Assembly: GCA_023525915.1 (NCBI GenBank)
Contig: CP026657.1
Span: 4,364,001-4,428,000 of the forward strand
Direction: 5' to 3'
DNA length: 64,000 nucleotides
Source of the DNA: Acetispira formosa (nom. nud.)
GTDB lineage: Bacteria > Desulfobacterota > Desulfarculia > Adiutricales > Adiutricaceae
Shown here: one piece after another, positions 1 to 7,499 of the stretch
Numbering within the stretch: the stretch's first letter is position 1
Layout of the letters: each line of letters opens with the position of its first letter
Notes under the pieces: generated by a model
What the model saw: only the letters and a program-made list of their open reading frames with translations
What the model was told of the DNA's origin: nothing
Database searches by the model: none
Made by a program: the position numbers and the translations under genes

Positions 1-1
1 C

Positions 2-787
2 ATGCCGATTCTCAAACAGCCTTTCGACCCCACCGGCTGGCCCATTCTCCATTGGGCGGTTTATCTTGACAATATTGAGGCCGCTAAGCTTCTGCTCCGT
101 TCCGGCGCACGGGTCAACGCGCCTGACGTCTATGGCGCCACGGCCCTGCATTGGGCGGCCTGGAACGGCAGCCACAGCACCGGCAAGCTCCTTCTGAACA
201 ACGGAGCCAACTGCCGGGCAGCCGATATCAAGGGGCGCACTCCCAAAGACTGGGCCATAATGATGGGCCAGAGCGATATGATACGCCTGTTGGATGGCCG
301 CACCTGCCGTCCGGCCCCGATCAAGGATTCTGACCGTGACGGCGTGCCGGATGATCGTGACCTCTGCCCGGACACTCCTTTTGGCGCTCCGGTTGATGAT
401 CGCGGCTGCTGGGTGGTGGCTTATGCCAACTTCTTTGACTTCGACAAATCCATCGTCAAGCCGGAATACCTGCCCCATCTGGCGGATGCGGCCGTGGTGC
501 TGAACAATTATCCCGACCTGAACGTCTCGCTTCAGGGGCATACCGATTCCATCGGCACTGATGATTACAACATGAAGCTGGGCATGCGCCGGGCCGAAGC
601 CGTGCGTGAGGTTCTGGTTCGCAACGGGGTGGCCGCGGCCCGCCTTGGCCTGACCTCCCTGGGAGAATCAATGCCCATAGCCGACAATTCCTCCGCCAGT
701 GGCCGGGCGCGCAACCGGCGGGTGGAAATTCATGTGGCCCAGCAGCCTGGCACGCCGGCGCCGCCCATCGTTTCACCGCAGTTCTAA
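2..787 (+). CDS. Ankyrin-repeat OmpA-family protein (5' end probably outside window)
   Basis: The N-terminal ~95 residues carry about three ankyrin repeats (PILHWAVYLDNIEAAKLLL, ATALHWAAWNGS, GRTPKDWAIMMG). An acidic linker of thrombospondin type-3 style (DSDRDGVPDDRDLCPD) follows, then a C-terminal OmpA/MotB peptidoglycan-binding domain from about residue 140, with the motif GHTDSIGTDDYN and the closing RARNRRVEI. OmpA domains of this type bind peptidoglycan non-covalently in the periplasm, and the ankyrin part probably binds a protein partner. There is no signal peptide and the first ATG lies at the window edge, so the true start is probably upstream. A strong hairpin terminator follows. 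Domain assignment is firm; the partner and role are unknown. Confidence 0.85.
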   Translation: MPILKQPFDPTGWPILHWAVYLDNIEAAKLLLRSGARVNAPDVYGATALHWAAWNGSHSTGKLLLNNGANCRAADIKGRTPKDWAIMMGQSDMIRLLDGRTCRPAPIKDSDRDGVPDDRDLCPDTPFGAPVDDRGCWVVAYANFFDFDKSIVKPEYLPHLADAAVVLNNYPDLNVSLQGHTDSIGTDDYNMKLGMRRAEAVREVLVRNGVAAARLGLTSLGESMPIADNSSASGRARNRRVEIHVAQQPGTPAPPIVSPQF

Positions 788-817
788 AGGTAGATTTTTT
801 TACCTGACTTTACAGAG

Positions 818-854
818 TTCGCCGGGCCGGGATTATCACTCCTGGCCCGGCGAA
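818..854 (+). terminator. Strong hairpin after the ankyrin-OmpA gene
   Basis: An 11-bp perfect stem (TTCGCCGGGCC pairing with GGCCCGGCGAA) lies 30 bases after the stop codon and is followed by TCGCTTTTGC. It probably acts as the terminator of the upstream gene, although the T-tract is short. Confidence 0.6.
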
Positions 855-991
855 TCGCTTTTGCGATGTAAGAGTGTTGCCCTTCGGCCATAGGCAAGCA
901 CATCGTCCGCCTTATAATTATGGGACTGAGTTGACCCGCCTTCCAGTCGCCGCTTGGCCAGGCTACAGCCTTTAAGAAAGCCGACCAGGCA

Positions 992-1075
992 GCCGCCGGA
1001 AGAAATGTTTTTGCCCGGTTCCGTGACTAAAGACCCCCCGGAACGGAGCCGGGCAAAAATATTTCCTCCGGCGGC
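992..1075. repeat. H-family hairpin repeat, copy H1
   Basis: The two arms, GCCGCCGGAAGAAATG and its partner ending TTTCCTCCGGCGGC, fold into one long stem through TTTTTGCCCGGTTCCG / CGGAGCCGGGCAAAAA. The loop contains GTGACTAAAGACCCCCC. Similar elements occur at 27115, 31055 and 54147, with a divergent one at 30772. The gap 788-1321 otherwise holds only the terminator at 818 and AT-rich leader sequence; no gene is visible in it. Confidence 0.85.
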
Positions 1076-1321
1076 GGTCACCTGCTTTTTCGTCATGTTA
1101 ATATTCACTGGCTACCAAGGGGTAACACTCCTCAATATAATAATAGCCGCCGTTTTTCACTATCGTGGGAAAGTGATATCCAGACCCGCCCCGTGCGGTC
1201 ACACACCACACACAAAATTCTTGCTAACGGGATGCAAATAGACTAAAATATATGTTTATGTCATATACAGGCGTTATATCGCCGGAATATCGTCACTACA
1301 AAACATTTAAAGAGGTGTGAA

Positions 1322-1615
1322 ATGGCCGCTAAAAAGGCTGTCAATCTGTCCAAGCTTACCTTCAACGAACTGAAAGACAAGGCCAAAGATATCGACGGCA
1401 TCAAGAGCATGAACCGCTTTGAAATCACCATGGCCGTCAAAAAGGCTGAAAATCAGGCTGTCGGGGCTGAAGAAGCCAATCCCCGCGCCATCAAGCCGGA
1501 AATCAACAGCCTGAAAGCCAAGCTGGCTGAAACCGATAAAAAGGATAAAAAGGCCCGCAAGGATTTGCGCAAGGCCGTGGTCAAGCTGAAGAGAAACAGC
1601 CGCAAATATCTATAA
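1322..1615 (+). CDS. Small basic protein with Rho-N-like N-terminus
   Basis: This 97-residue, very lysine-rich protein starts at an ATG preceded by AAAGAGGTGTGAA. Residues ~9-45 (LSKLTFNELKDKAKDI..IKSMNRFEITMAVKKAE) follow the helix-extended-loop-helix pattern of Rho N-terminal/SAP-like domains. The second half is a charged segment rich in Lys-Asp-Lys and Lys-Arg (NSLKAKLAETDKKDKKARKD) that should form a helix or coiled coil. Such small proteins are known in deltaproteobacteria as uncharacterised proteins. Nucleic-acid binding is an inference from the domain resemblance and the charge. It is monocistronic by spacing. Confidence 0.75.
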   Translation: MAAKKAVNLSKLTFNELKDKAKDIDGIKSMNRFEITMAVKKAENQAVGAEEANPRAIKPEINSLKAKLAETDKKDKKARKDLRKAVVKLKRNSRKYL

Positions 1616-1722
1616 TCAATGCCTCTTTTGGCGGTCATTAACGGCCGGTCTGATGTGGCGCGCTGCCGGTTCGGCTGGCCCGGCGCTTCATCGTCCGGCC
1701 CTTTATATTGTTTGGGTGATTT

Positions 1723-2286
1723 ATGGATAAACAATCGGCAATTACTTTGATGGAAAAATACCTGGAATCAATGGCGCTCAGGCGGCACAGTCTGGCTTCA
1801 GGCGCTGTAATGGAAGCTCTGGCCCTGCGGCTCGGCAAACCGGCTGAAGAGGTCGAGAGGTGGAGTATTCTGGGGATAGTCCATGATCTGGACTATGGTG
1901 AAACCGAGGCGACCCCGGAGCTGCATGGCTTGAAGAGTGTTGAACTTCTGGCCGGGCAGGGGTTCACTGAAGAGGAGTTGAACGCGGTCAAGCGACACAA
2001 CGCCGAGGCTCTGGGGCTCGAGCGGGAGACGGAGCTTGATTTCGCCCTGACCTGTGGTGAAGTCGTGACTGGTATGATTGCGGCCGCTTCCATGGTTCAG
2101 CCGGACAAGAAGATCGCCAGCGTCAAACCGTCTTCAGTGGCCAAGAAAATGAAAGACAAAGCCTTTGCCCGGAGTGTGAACCGGGATCATATCAGGCTGT
2201 GCGAAAAAATAGGGCTGCCCCTGGCTGATTTCATTGCCCTGGCCGTGGAGGCCATGACCGCCCAGGAGGCGCAGTCGGAAAACTGA
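1723..2286 (+). CDS. HD-domain (HDIG-type) hydrolase
   Basis: This 187-residue cytoplasmic protein has the HD-family metal-binding pattern: His22 in RRHSLASGAVMEALA, His54-Asp55 in GIVHDLDYGE, and a further His in VKRHNAEALG. It matches short HDIG proteins of the predicted metal-dependent phosphohydrolase superfamily. Substrates in that family vary (nucleotides, cyclic nucleotides) and cannot be read from sequence. It is followed after about 12 bases by the lipoprotein gene, so the two are probably co-transcribed. Confidence 0.85.
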   Translation: MDKQSAITLMEKYLESMALRRHSLASGAVMEALALRLGKPAEEVERWSILGIVHDLDYGETEATPELHGLKSVELLAGQGFTEEELNAVKRHNAEALGLERETELDFALTCGEVVTGMIAAASMVQPDKKIASVKPSSVAKKMKDKAFARSVNRDHIRLCEKIGLPLADFIALAVEAMTAQEAQSEN

Positions 2287-2298
2287 GAGGTGTAGTTG

Positions 2299-2730
2299 AT
2301 GAGCGTTGTCTTTAATCGTATTTTGCTCTTGGCTTGTGTCTGTGCTTCGCTTGTTCTGACTGGCTGCCTTGGCAAGGACATGACTGCCGAGATCGGGCCG
2401 CAGGTTGATATGGATGTCGCTGAAAGAGCGCCTGGCAGCCTGGATTTCGACGTGATTGATTATCGCTGGTCTTATTTCAACGACGGTGCGCATATCCGCA
2501 TAAAGGGTACGGCCAGGAACAATTCCACCGCGGCCTATCAGTCGGTAACCCTTCAGGGAGTTTTGTACGACCAGAAGGGGAGGCTGGTGGCTCATGGTAC
2601 CTCCTATCTTGCGCCCACATATCTCAAGCCCGGCGCGACGGGTGATTTTGAGATTGTGGGCATTGCGGCCCGCCGCAGCGGAGTCACCAACACACGTCTG
2701 GTGACCAACTGCCGGACTACCGGATACTAG
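2299..2730 (+). CDS. FxLYD-type lipoprotein
   Basis: The start is placed at the ATG (2299) preceded by GAGAGG; a TTG directly upstream is less likely. The 143-residue product has a lipoprotein signal with the lipobox LVLTGC (Cys23) and so should be lipidated and exported. The mature part contains an immunoglobulin-like FxLYD pattern (KGTARNNSTAAYQSVTLQGV followed by LYDQKGRLVAHG). Such domains occur in surface proteins of unknown binding role. It sits directly after the HD gene, and the R1 repeat begins about 50 bases after its stop. Confidence 0.8.
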   Translation: MSVVFNRILLLACVCASLVLTGCLGKDMTAEIGPQVDMDVAERAPGSLDFDVIDYRWSYFNDGAHIRIKGTARNNSTAAYQSVTLQGVLYDQKGRLVAHGTSYLAPTYLKPGATGDFEIVGIAARRSGVTNTRLVTNCRTTGY

Positions 2731-2781
2731 TGCGTGGCCCGCACGGGGCTGGGTCTTGGGACGGTTTCCCCCTGTGTTGGT

Positions 2782-2935
2782 TTTGGCGGCCATCATCGTA
2801 TTAAGAGCGTTACCCCCTCCGCTAAAGATGCGGCGACAGACCAGAGGGGAACGCTCTTAATACGTTGATGGCCGCCAAATACCTATTACGGGAAAAGCTC
2901 ACCTAGACATGGGGTCCGGGCCCTGCCCGGCGGGG
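2782..2935 (+). repeat. R-family repeat, copy R1 (both arms plus alpha tail)
   Basis: This is the most complete R element. The left arm (2782-2808) reads inverted relative to the right arm (about 2851-2877), which has the core GCTCTTAATACG..GATGGCCGCC. A GC-rich tail follows, containing TATTACGGGAAAA, CCTAGACATGGGGTCC and GGGCCCTGCCC. Related cores are at 23825, 39622, 43571, 49848 and 57675. The rest of the gap to 3268 is AT-rich leader with a short palindrome GACCCCGGCGGGGTC at about 3216-3230; no credible gene lies there. Confidence 0.85.
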
Positions 2936-3268
2936 GGGGTTGCCATATGGGGGATTCTGTGTTAAAAATATTAGAACAGCTCGATATATAGTGGGTGTTT
3001 TTCTAGAGTTAATAAGTTGTAATATCGCTTAATCCCTAATAATGTTTCAACATCCTTTTCATGGCCGAGCCTGAGCTATTGCGGGCGGTGCTTAATGATG
3101 TTGTTTTGGTGACATGCATTATTATGGAAACTCATGGTTTAAGTTATATTGACGCGCACTGTCGGCCGCCTGTTCAGGGCATGTTGATCGTGTGCGGGTA
3201 TAAATATGATTATTCGACCCCGGCGGGGTCGGGTTGTGCCCCCAACAACAACCAGCCGGAGATGAGAC

Positions 3269-4306
3269 TTGAAATCGAACAAAATCAGAATTTGTATTAT
3301 GCCCGTAGGCTGCGGCAAGGTTAGAAACCTCAATATCAGCCGTTGGGTTATTCCTGCCCTGGCCGTGACGGTTTTAGGCCTCATTGGCGGACTTTCAGTT
3401 TTTTCCTGGCATAGCCACCAAATAATGTCCAGCTATGTCGACCGATCGGCTGAACTGGAATCCCTCCGGTTCACCAACGCCTCCCAGGAGGCCCAACTGG
3501 ATGTTTTCGCTGAACGTGTGGCCTCCCTGGATAATCAGCTCACCCTCCTTAAAAATCATGAGACAGAACTGGCCGAACTTACCTCTGAATTCAATAAACA
3601 GCTTGGTCTGGACCCGGATACTCCCTTAGTGGAGCTTCTGCCCCATCTTAACGCCACAGTGGCCTGGGCCATCGATAACACCAACGGCGTGGGTGGCTCC
3701 GAGCAATTGGCCAGCGCCTTGGGCGCCACTGTCGCCGGCACTTCACGCGATATTATTAAAGGCATGCACCGGGACATCGACCGCCTGATGATGGAGGCCG
3801 ACGACACCGAGCACTATATCACATCATTGAAAGATGGCCTATCGGGCGCCCGTTCCGTCCTGGCCTCAACCCCCACCATGCTGCCCCTGGATCGCCGGAT
3901 TTCAGCCGAATTCGGGCGGCGCAAAAATCCCTTCGGCGGCTCATCAGTGGAAATGCATCGCGGACTGGATATTCCGGCTCCCATTGGCACAGTGGTGCGT
4001 GCTCCGGCTGACGGCACTGTTCTTTCAGTCACTCAGGCCGGAGGCTACGGCCTTCTGGTGACCATTGACCACGGCTATGGGCTGGTTACCCGTTATGCCC
4101 ACCTTTCGAAATCACTCGTTGAAGCCGGAACCGATATCAGCCGCGGCCAGCCCATTGCCCGCACCGGCAACAGCGGGCGTTCCACCGGTCCCCATCTCCA
4201 TTATGAAACCGTGCTCGGCGGGGTGGCTGTCGATCCCATGCGGATGCTGCCGACCAGGACGGCCAGGAATATCGAGGTTTCTGACGACGGGGTGGCTCTC
4301 GACTGA
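3269..4306 (+). CDS. M23 (LytM-type) murein endopeptidase, membrane-anchored
   Basis: The 345-residue product starts at TTG 3269, preceded by CCGGAG; the in-frame ATG at 3299 is the alternative. One transmembrane segment (~25-47, WVIPALAVTVLGLIGGLSVF) anchors it in the inner membrane. A coiled-coil periplasmic region (~50-200) follows, then a LytM domain (~210-330). Zinc ligands are visible as the His and Asp of MHRGLDI and in the HLHYE motif, so the enzyme is expected to be active. M23 enzymes cut peptidoglycan cross-bridges; the coiled coil plus LytM layout resembles EnvC/MepM-like proteins. The gene directly precedes secA, separated by a small hairpin. Confidence 0.9.
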   Translation: MKSNKIRICIMPVGCGKVRNLNISRWVIPALAVTVLGLIGGLSVFSWHSHQIMSSYVDRSAELESLRFTNASQEAQLDVFAERVASLDNQLTLLKNHETELAELTSEFNKQLGLDPDTPLVELLPHLNATVAWAIDNTNGVGGSEQLASALGATVAGTSRDIIKGMHRDIDRLMMEADDTEHYITSLKDGLSGARSVLASTPTMLPLDRRISAEFGRRKNPFGGSSVEMHRGLDIPAPIGTVVRAPADGTVLSVTQAGGYGLLVTIDHGYGLVTRYAHLSKSLVEAGTDISRGQPIARTGNSGRSTGPHLHYETVLGGVAVDPMRMLPTRTARNIEVSDDGVALD

Positions 4307-4367
4307 TTTACGGCGCATCAATATCCTTGACCCGGAAAGCTGTTCGGGTTACAATATTTTTTTCAAG

Positions 4368-4394
4368 AACCCCGAATATATCGGGGTTCAATTT
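4368..4394 (+). terminator. Hairpin between the M23 gene and secA
   Basis: AACCCCGA..TCGGGGTT forms an 8-bp stem followed by CAATTTT. It is a weak rho-independent terminator or attenuator in the 135-base gap. Confidence 0.5.
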
Positions 4395-4441
4395 TGCCGG
4401 AGACCCTCATTTATGGGCTGGTCTCAGCTCGCGGGTAGGAT

Positions 4442-6973
4442 ATGAAATCACTTATCAGAAAGATGTTCGGCACAGCCAACGATCGAGAAATAAAACGTTA
4501 TTGCGAAATCGTCGACAGAATCAACCTTCTGGAACCGAAGATGCGCGCCCTTTCCGACGTGGCTCTGGCCGGCCAGACCGAGCATTTCAAGGAACGGCTG
4601 GCTAAAGGCGAGCCGCTCAATGATATTTTGCCCGAAGCCTTTGCCACTGTGCGTGAGGCCGGGGCGAGGGTGCTGGGGCAGCGGCATTTCGATGTGCAGC
4701 TCATGGGCGGCCTGGCCCTGCATGAGGGCAAAATCGCGGAAATGAAAACCGGCGAAGGTAAAACCCTGTCGGCTACCCTTCCGGTCTATACCAACGCCCT
4801 GACCGGGCGCGGTGTTCATGTGGTTACGGTCAACGATTATCTGGCCCGCCGTGACGCGGGCTGGATGGGGCAGCTCTATAATTTCCTGGGCCTTTCGGTC
4901 GGAGTCATCATCCACGGTTTAAGTGACCGGGAACGCCGCGAAAGCTATCTGGCCGACGTCACCTATGGCACCAATAACGAGTTCGGCTTTGATTACCTTC
5001 GAGACAACATGAAATTCCGTCTTGAGGACTATGTTCAGCGCGAATTTCATTTCGCCATAGTCGATGAAGTCGACTCCATCCTCATCGATGAAGCCCGTAC
5101 CCCTCTAATCATTTCCGGCCCGGCTGAAAAACCCACCGAACTTTACCTGCGCACCGACAAAGCCATACCCCAACTGGTCAAAGATGAAGATTATGTGGTG
5201 GATGAGAAGGCCCGTTCGGCCAATCTTACCGAGCCCGGCATCAGCAACGCTGAAAAGATTCTGGGGGTGAAAAACCTCTATGACCCGGCCAATATCGAAC
5301 TTCTGCATCACCTGACCCAGGCCCTCAAAGCCCATACCCTTTTCCAGCGCGATAAGGATTATCTGGTCAGCCAGGATCGCAAGGTGGTTATCGTCGATGA
5401 ATTCACCGGCCGCACCATGCCGGGCCGCCGCTATTCCGATGGTCTTCATCAGGCCCTGGAAGCCAAGGAACGGGTCAAGATCGAAAGCGAGAGCCAGACC
5501 CTGGCCTCCATCACCTTTCAGAATTTCTTCCGCATGTATGAAAAGCTGGCGGGCATGACCGGCACAGCTGACACTGAAGCGGCCGAATTCGCCAAAATAT
5601 ACAACCTGGAAGTCGTGGTCATTCCCACCCACCGCCGCATGATCCGCAATGATCACGCCGATGTGATTTACCGCACTTCCCGCGAAAAATACAATGCCGT
5701 AATTGAAGAGATTGAGGAACTGTATAAAAAGGGGCAGCCTGTTCTGGTCGGCACTATTTCCATTCACCATTCGGAACAGATTTCCGAAATGCTGAAAAAG
5801 AAACGCATCCCGCACAGCGTCCTGAACGCCAAGCATCATGAGCAGGAGGCCCAGATCGTCTCCCAGGCCGGTCAGAAAAACGCGGTGACCATCTCCACCA
5901 ATATGGCCGGCCGCGGCACTGACATCGTTCTCGGCCCCGGCGTTCCTGAACTGGGCGGCCTCTTTATCCTTGGCACCGAGCGTCACGAATCGCGCCGCAT
6001 TGACAACCAGCTTCGCGGCCGCAGCGGACGCCAGGGCGATCCGGGCGAATCCCGTTTCTATCTTTCACTCGAAGACGACCTCATGCGCATCTTCGGCGGC
6101 GACCGCTTCAAGGGCATTATGGAGCGTCTGGGCATGACTGAAGGTGTCCCCTTGGAGGCCCGCCTCATAACGCGCGGCATTGAAAACGCCCAGAAGCAGG
6201 TTGAAAACCATAACTTTGAAATCCGCAAGCATCTTCTGGAATACGACGACGTGATGAACAAGCAGCGTGAGGTTGTCTACAGCAGCCGCCGCCGCATTCT
6301 GGCCGGTGAGAACCTTGACGATGAAATCAACAACATGCTGGAACAGCAGGTGCTTAAAATAGTTGATCAGCATGCCAGTTCCAAAACGGACCCGGAAGAT
6401 TGGGATTGGCCCGCTTTCTCAGCCGATATCTTCCGCTATTTTGCCCTGACCCTTAAAATAGAGGACTTTGAAGATCTCAACCCGGACGCCATAGCCCAGA
6501 AAATCTACGACCTGGCCAAAGCGGCCCAGGAAGCCCGCCATGAGGCCTTGAGCAATGACATGTCGGCCGACCTGACCCGCTGGCTGATGCTCAATTCCCT
6601 GGACAGCCAGTGGAAAGACCACCTTCTATCCATGGATCGCCTCAAAGACGGCATTGGCTTGCGTGGCTATGCCCAGCGCGATCCTCTACGCGAATACCAG
6701 CGTGAGGGCTTTGACATGTTCCAGGAAATGCTGGGCCGGGTCCGGGCCGACTCGATAGGGCTGATCTCGCATGTCCAGATCCGCCACGAAGATGAAGTGC
6801 AAAGCCTGGCCCCAAAAGAATCCAAGCAGCCCATAACCCTCTCTCACCGCGGCGAAGAAGAGCCCCAGAAGGCCCAGCCCGAAACGCGTGACCAGCCCAA
6901 AATAGGCCGCAACGACCCCTGTCCCTGCGGCTCCGGCAAAAAATATAAACAGTGCTGTGGCAATAAAGAGTAA
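4442..6973 (+). CDS. secA: Protein translocase ATPase SecA
   Basis: Full-length SecA (843 residues) drives Sec-dependent export through SecYEG. Walker A is MKTGEGKT (residues 101-108). The DEAD-like box is [18 protein letters not shown], motifs [11 protein letters not shown] and [13 protein letters not shown] close the second nucleotide fold, and the HWD/scaffold region contains [14 protein letters not shown]. The C-terminus ends in the zinc-binding SEC-C motif [13 protein letters not shown], the usual contact site for SecB; a SecB-like gene occurs at 32486. The ATG is preceded by GGTAGGA. The composite repeat begins about 4 bases after the stop. Confidence 0.98.
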   Translation: MKSLIRKMFGTANDREIKRYCEIVDRINLLEPKMRALSDVALAGQTEHFKERLAKGEPLNDILPEAFATVREAGARVLGQRHFDVQLMGGLALHEGKIAEMKTGEGKTLSATLPVYTNALTGRGVHVVTVNDYLARRDAGWMGQLYNFLGLSVGVIIHGLSDRERRESYLADVTYGTNNEFGFDYLRDNMKFRLEDYVQREFHFAIVDEVDSILIDEARTPLIISGPAEKPTELYLRTDKAIPQLVKDEDYVVDEKARSANLTEPGISNAEKILGVKNLYDPANIELLHHLTQALKAHTLFQRDKDYLVSQDRKVVIVDEFTGRTMPGRRYSDGLHQALEAKERVKIESESQTLASITFQNFFRMYEKLAGMTGTADTEAAEFAKIYNLEVVVIPTHRRMIRNDHADVIYRTSREKYNAVIEEIEELYKKGQPVLVGTISIHHSEQISEMLKKKRIPHSVLNAKHHEQEAQIVSQAGQKNAVTISTNMAGRGTDIVLGPGVPELGGLFILGTERHESRRIDNQLRGRSGRQGDPGESRFYLSLEDDLMRIFGGDRFKGIMERLGMTEGVPLEARLITRGIENAQKQVENHNFEIRKHLLEYDDVMNKQREVVYSSRRRILAGENLDDEINNMLEQQVLKIVDQHASSKTDPEDWDWPAFSADIFRYFALTLKIEDFEDLNPDAIAQKIYDLAKAAQEARHEALSNDMSADLTRWLMLNSLDSQWKDHLLSMDRLKDGIGLRGYAQRDPLREYQREGFDMFQEMLGRVRADSIGLISHVQIRHEDEVQSLAPKESKQPITLSHRGEEEPQKAQPETRDQPKIGRNDPCPCGSGKKYKQCCGNKE

Positions 6974-6977
6974 GGCA

Positions 6978-7496
6978 GAAGAGAAGAAGGGGGCGTTGCC
7001 CCTCCACCCCACAAGGGAGCAAGGCCCCCTTGACCCCCACCGCAATTCCTGAGAAGGAATTGCGGTTTTTCGTTTTGTGGCGGCAAAGGTAAAACCCGGA
7101 AGGGGGAGCGGAAAAATTTCCTTAAGACGCTCGTGATTTTCTCTGATCCCGGCCGGGTGGCTTCACTGACGATTGATTCTTCAGTGTCCGTCCGGGGAGC
7201 AAAATCACGAGCGTCTACGGAAAATTTTCCGCTCCCCCTTCCTGGTCGTCATAGGCGGTTTGGGGCCATTGCTGTTGCGTCAACCGGGGCAAACGCGTTT
7301 CTAATTCTTCAGACAGCACGCCAAAAAAGCAGGAGGCTGGCGCTGAAACAATGGTGAACGATGCCTTTCGTAAAAAATTTTCAGCCCCAGCCTCCGGTCC
7401 TATCGCAACCATGACCGCACGCCGAGTTGGGGTCAAGGGGGCTGCCTTTCCCAGAAAACCCCCTTGCGGGGTGGAGGGGCAGAGCCCTTCTCTTCA
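6978..7496 (-). repeat. Composite multi-hairpin element, copy A
   Basis: This element of about 519 bp fills the space between the convergent secA and HD-GYP stop codons. It matches copies at 18041 and 61520 in reverse orientation. Its ends form an inverted pair of GC-rich segments (CCCCTCCACCCC near one end, GGGGTGGAGGGG near the other). Inside are a hairpin around CCGCAATTCC/GGAATTGCGG and a long palindrome of GGAAGGGGGAGCGGAAAA, TTAAGACGCTCGTGATTTT and their complements. The second large palindrome is shortened compared with copies B and C. Open frames inside it are antisense or mosaic and not credible as genes. Confidence 0.85.
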
Positions 7497-7499
7497 TCT

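Noticed and set aside
3061..3324. Plus-strand frame of 87 codons upstream of the M23 gene
   Set aside because: No Shine-Dalgarno, composition unlike neighbours, overlaps the M23 start in another frame and has no family pattern.
5105..5986. Minus-strand frame of 293 codons inside secA
   Set aside because: Antisense shadow of secA caused by codon composition; no motif and no start signal.
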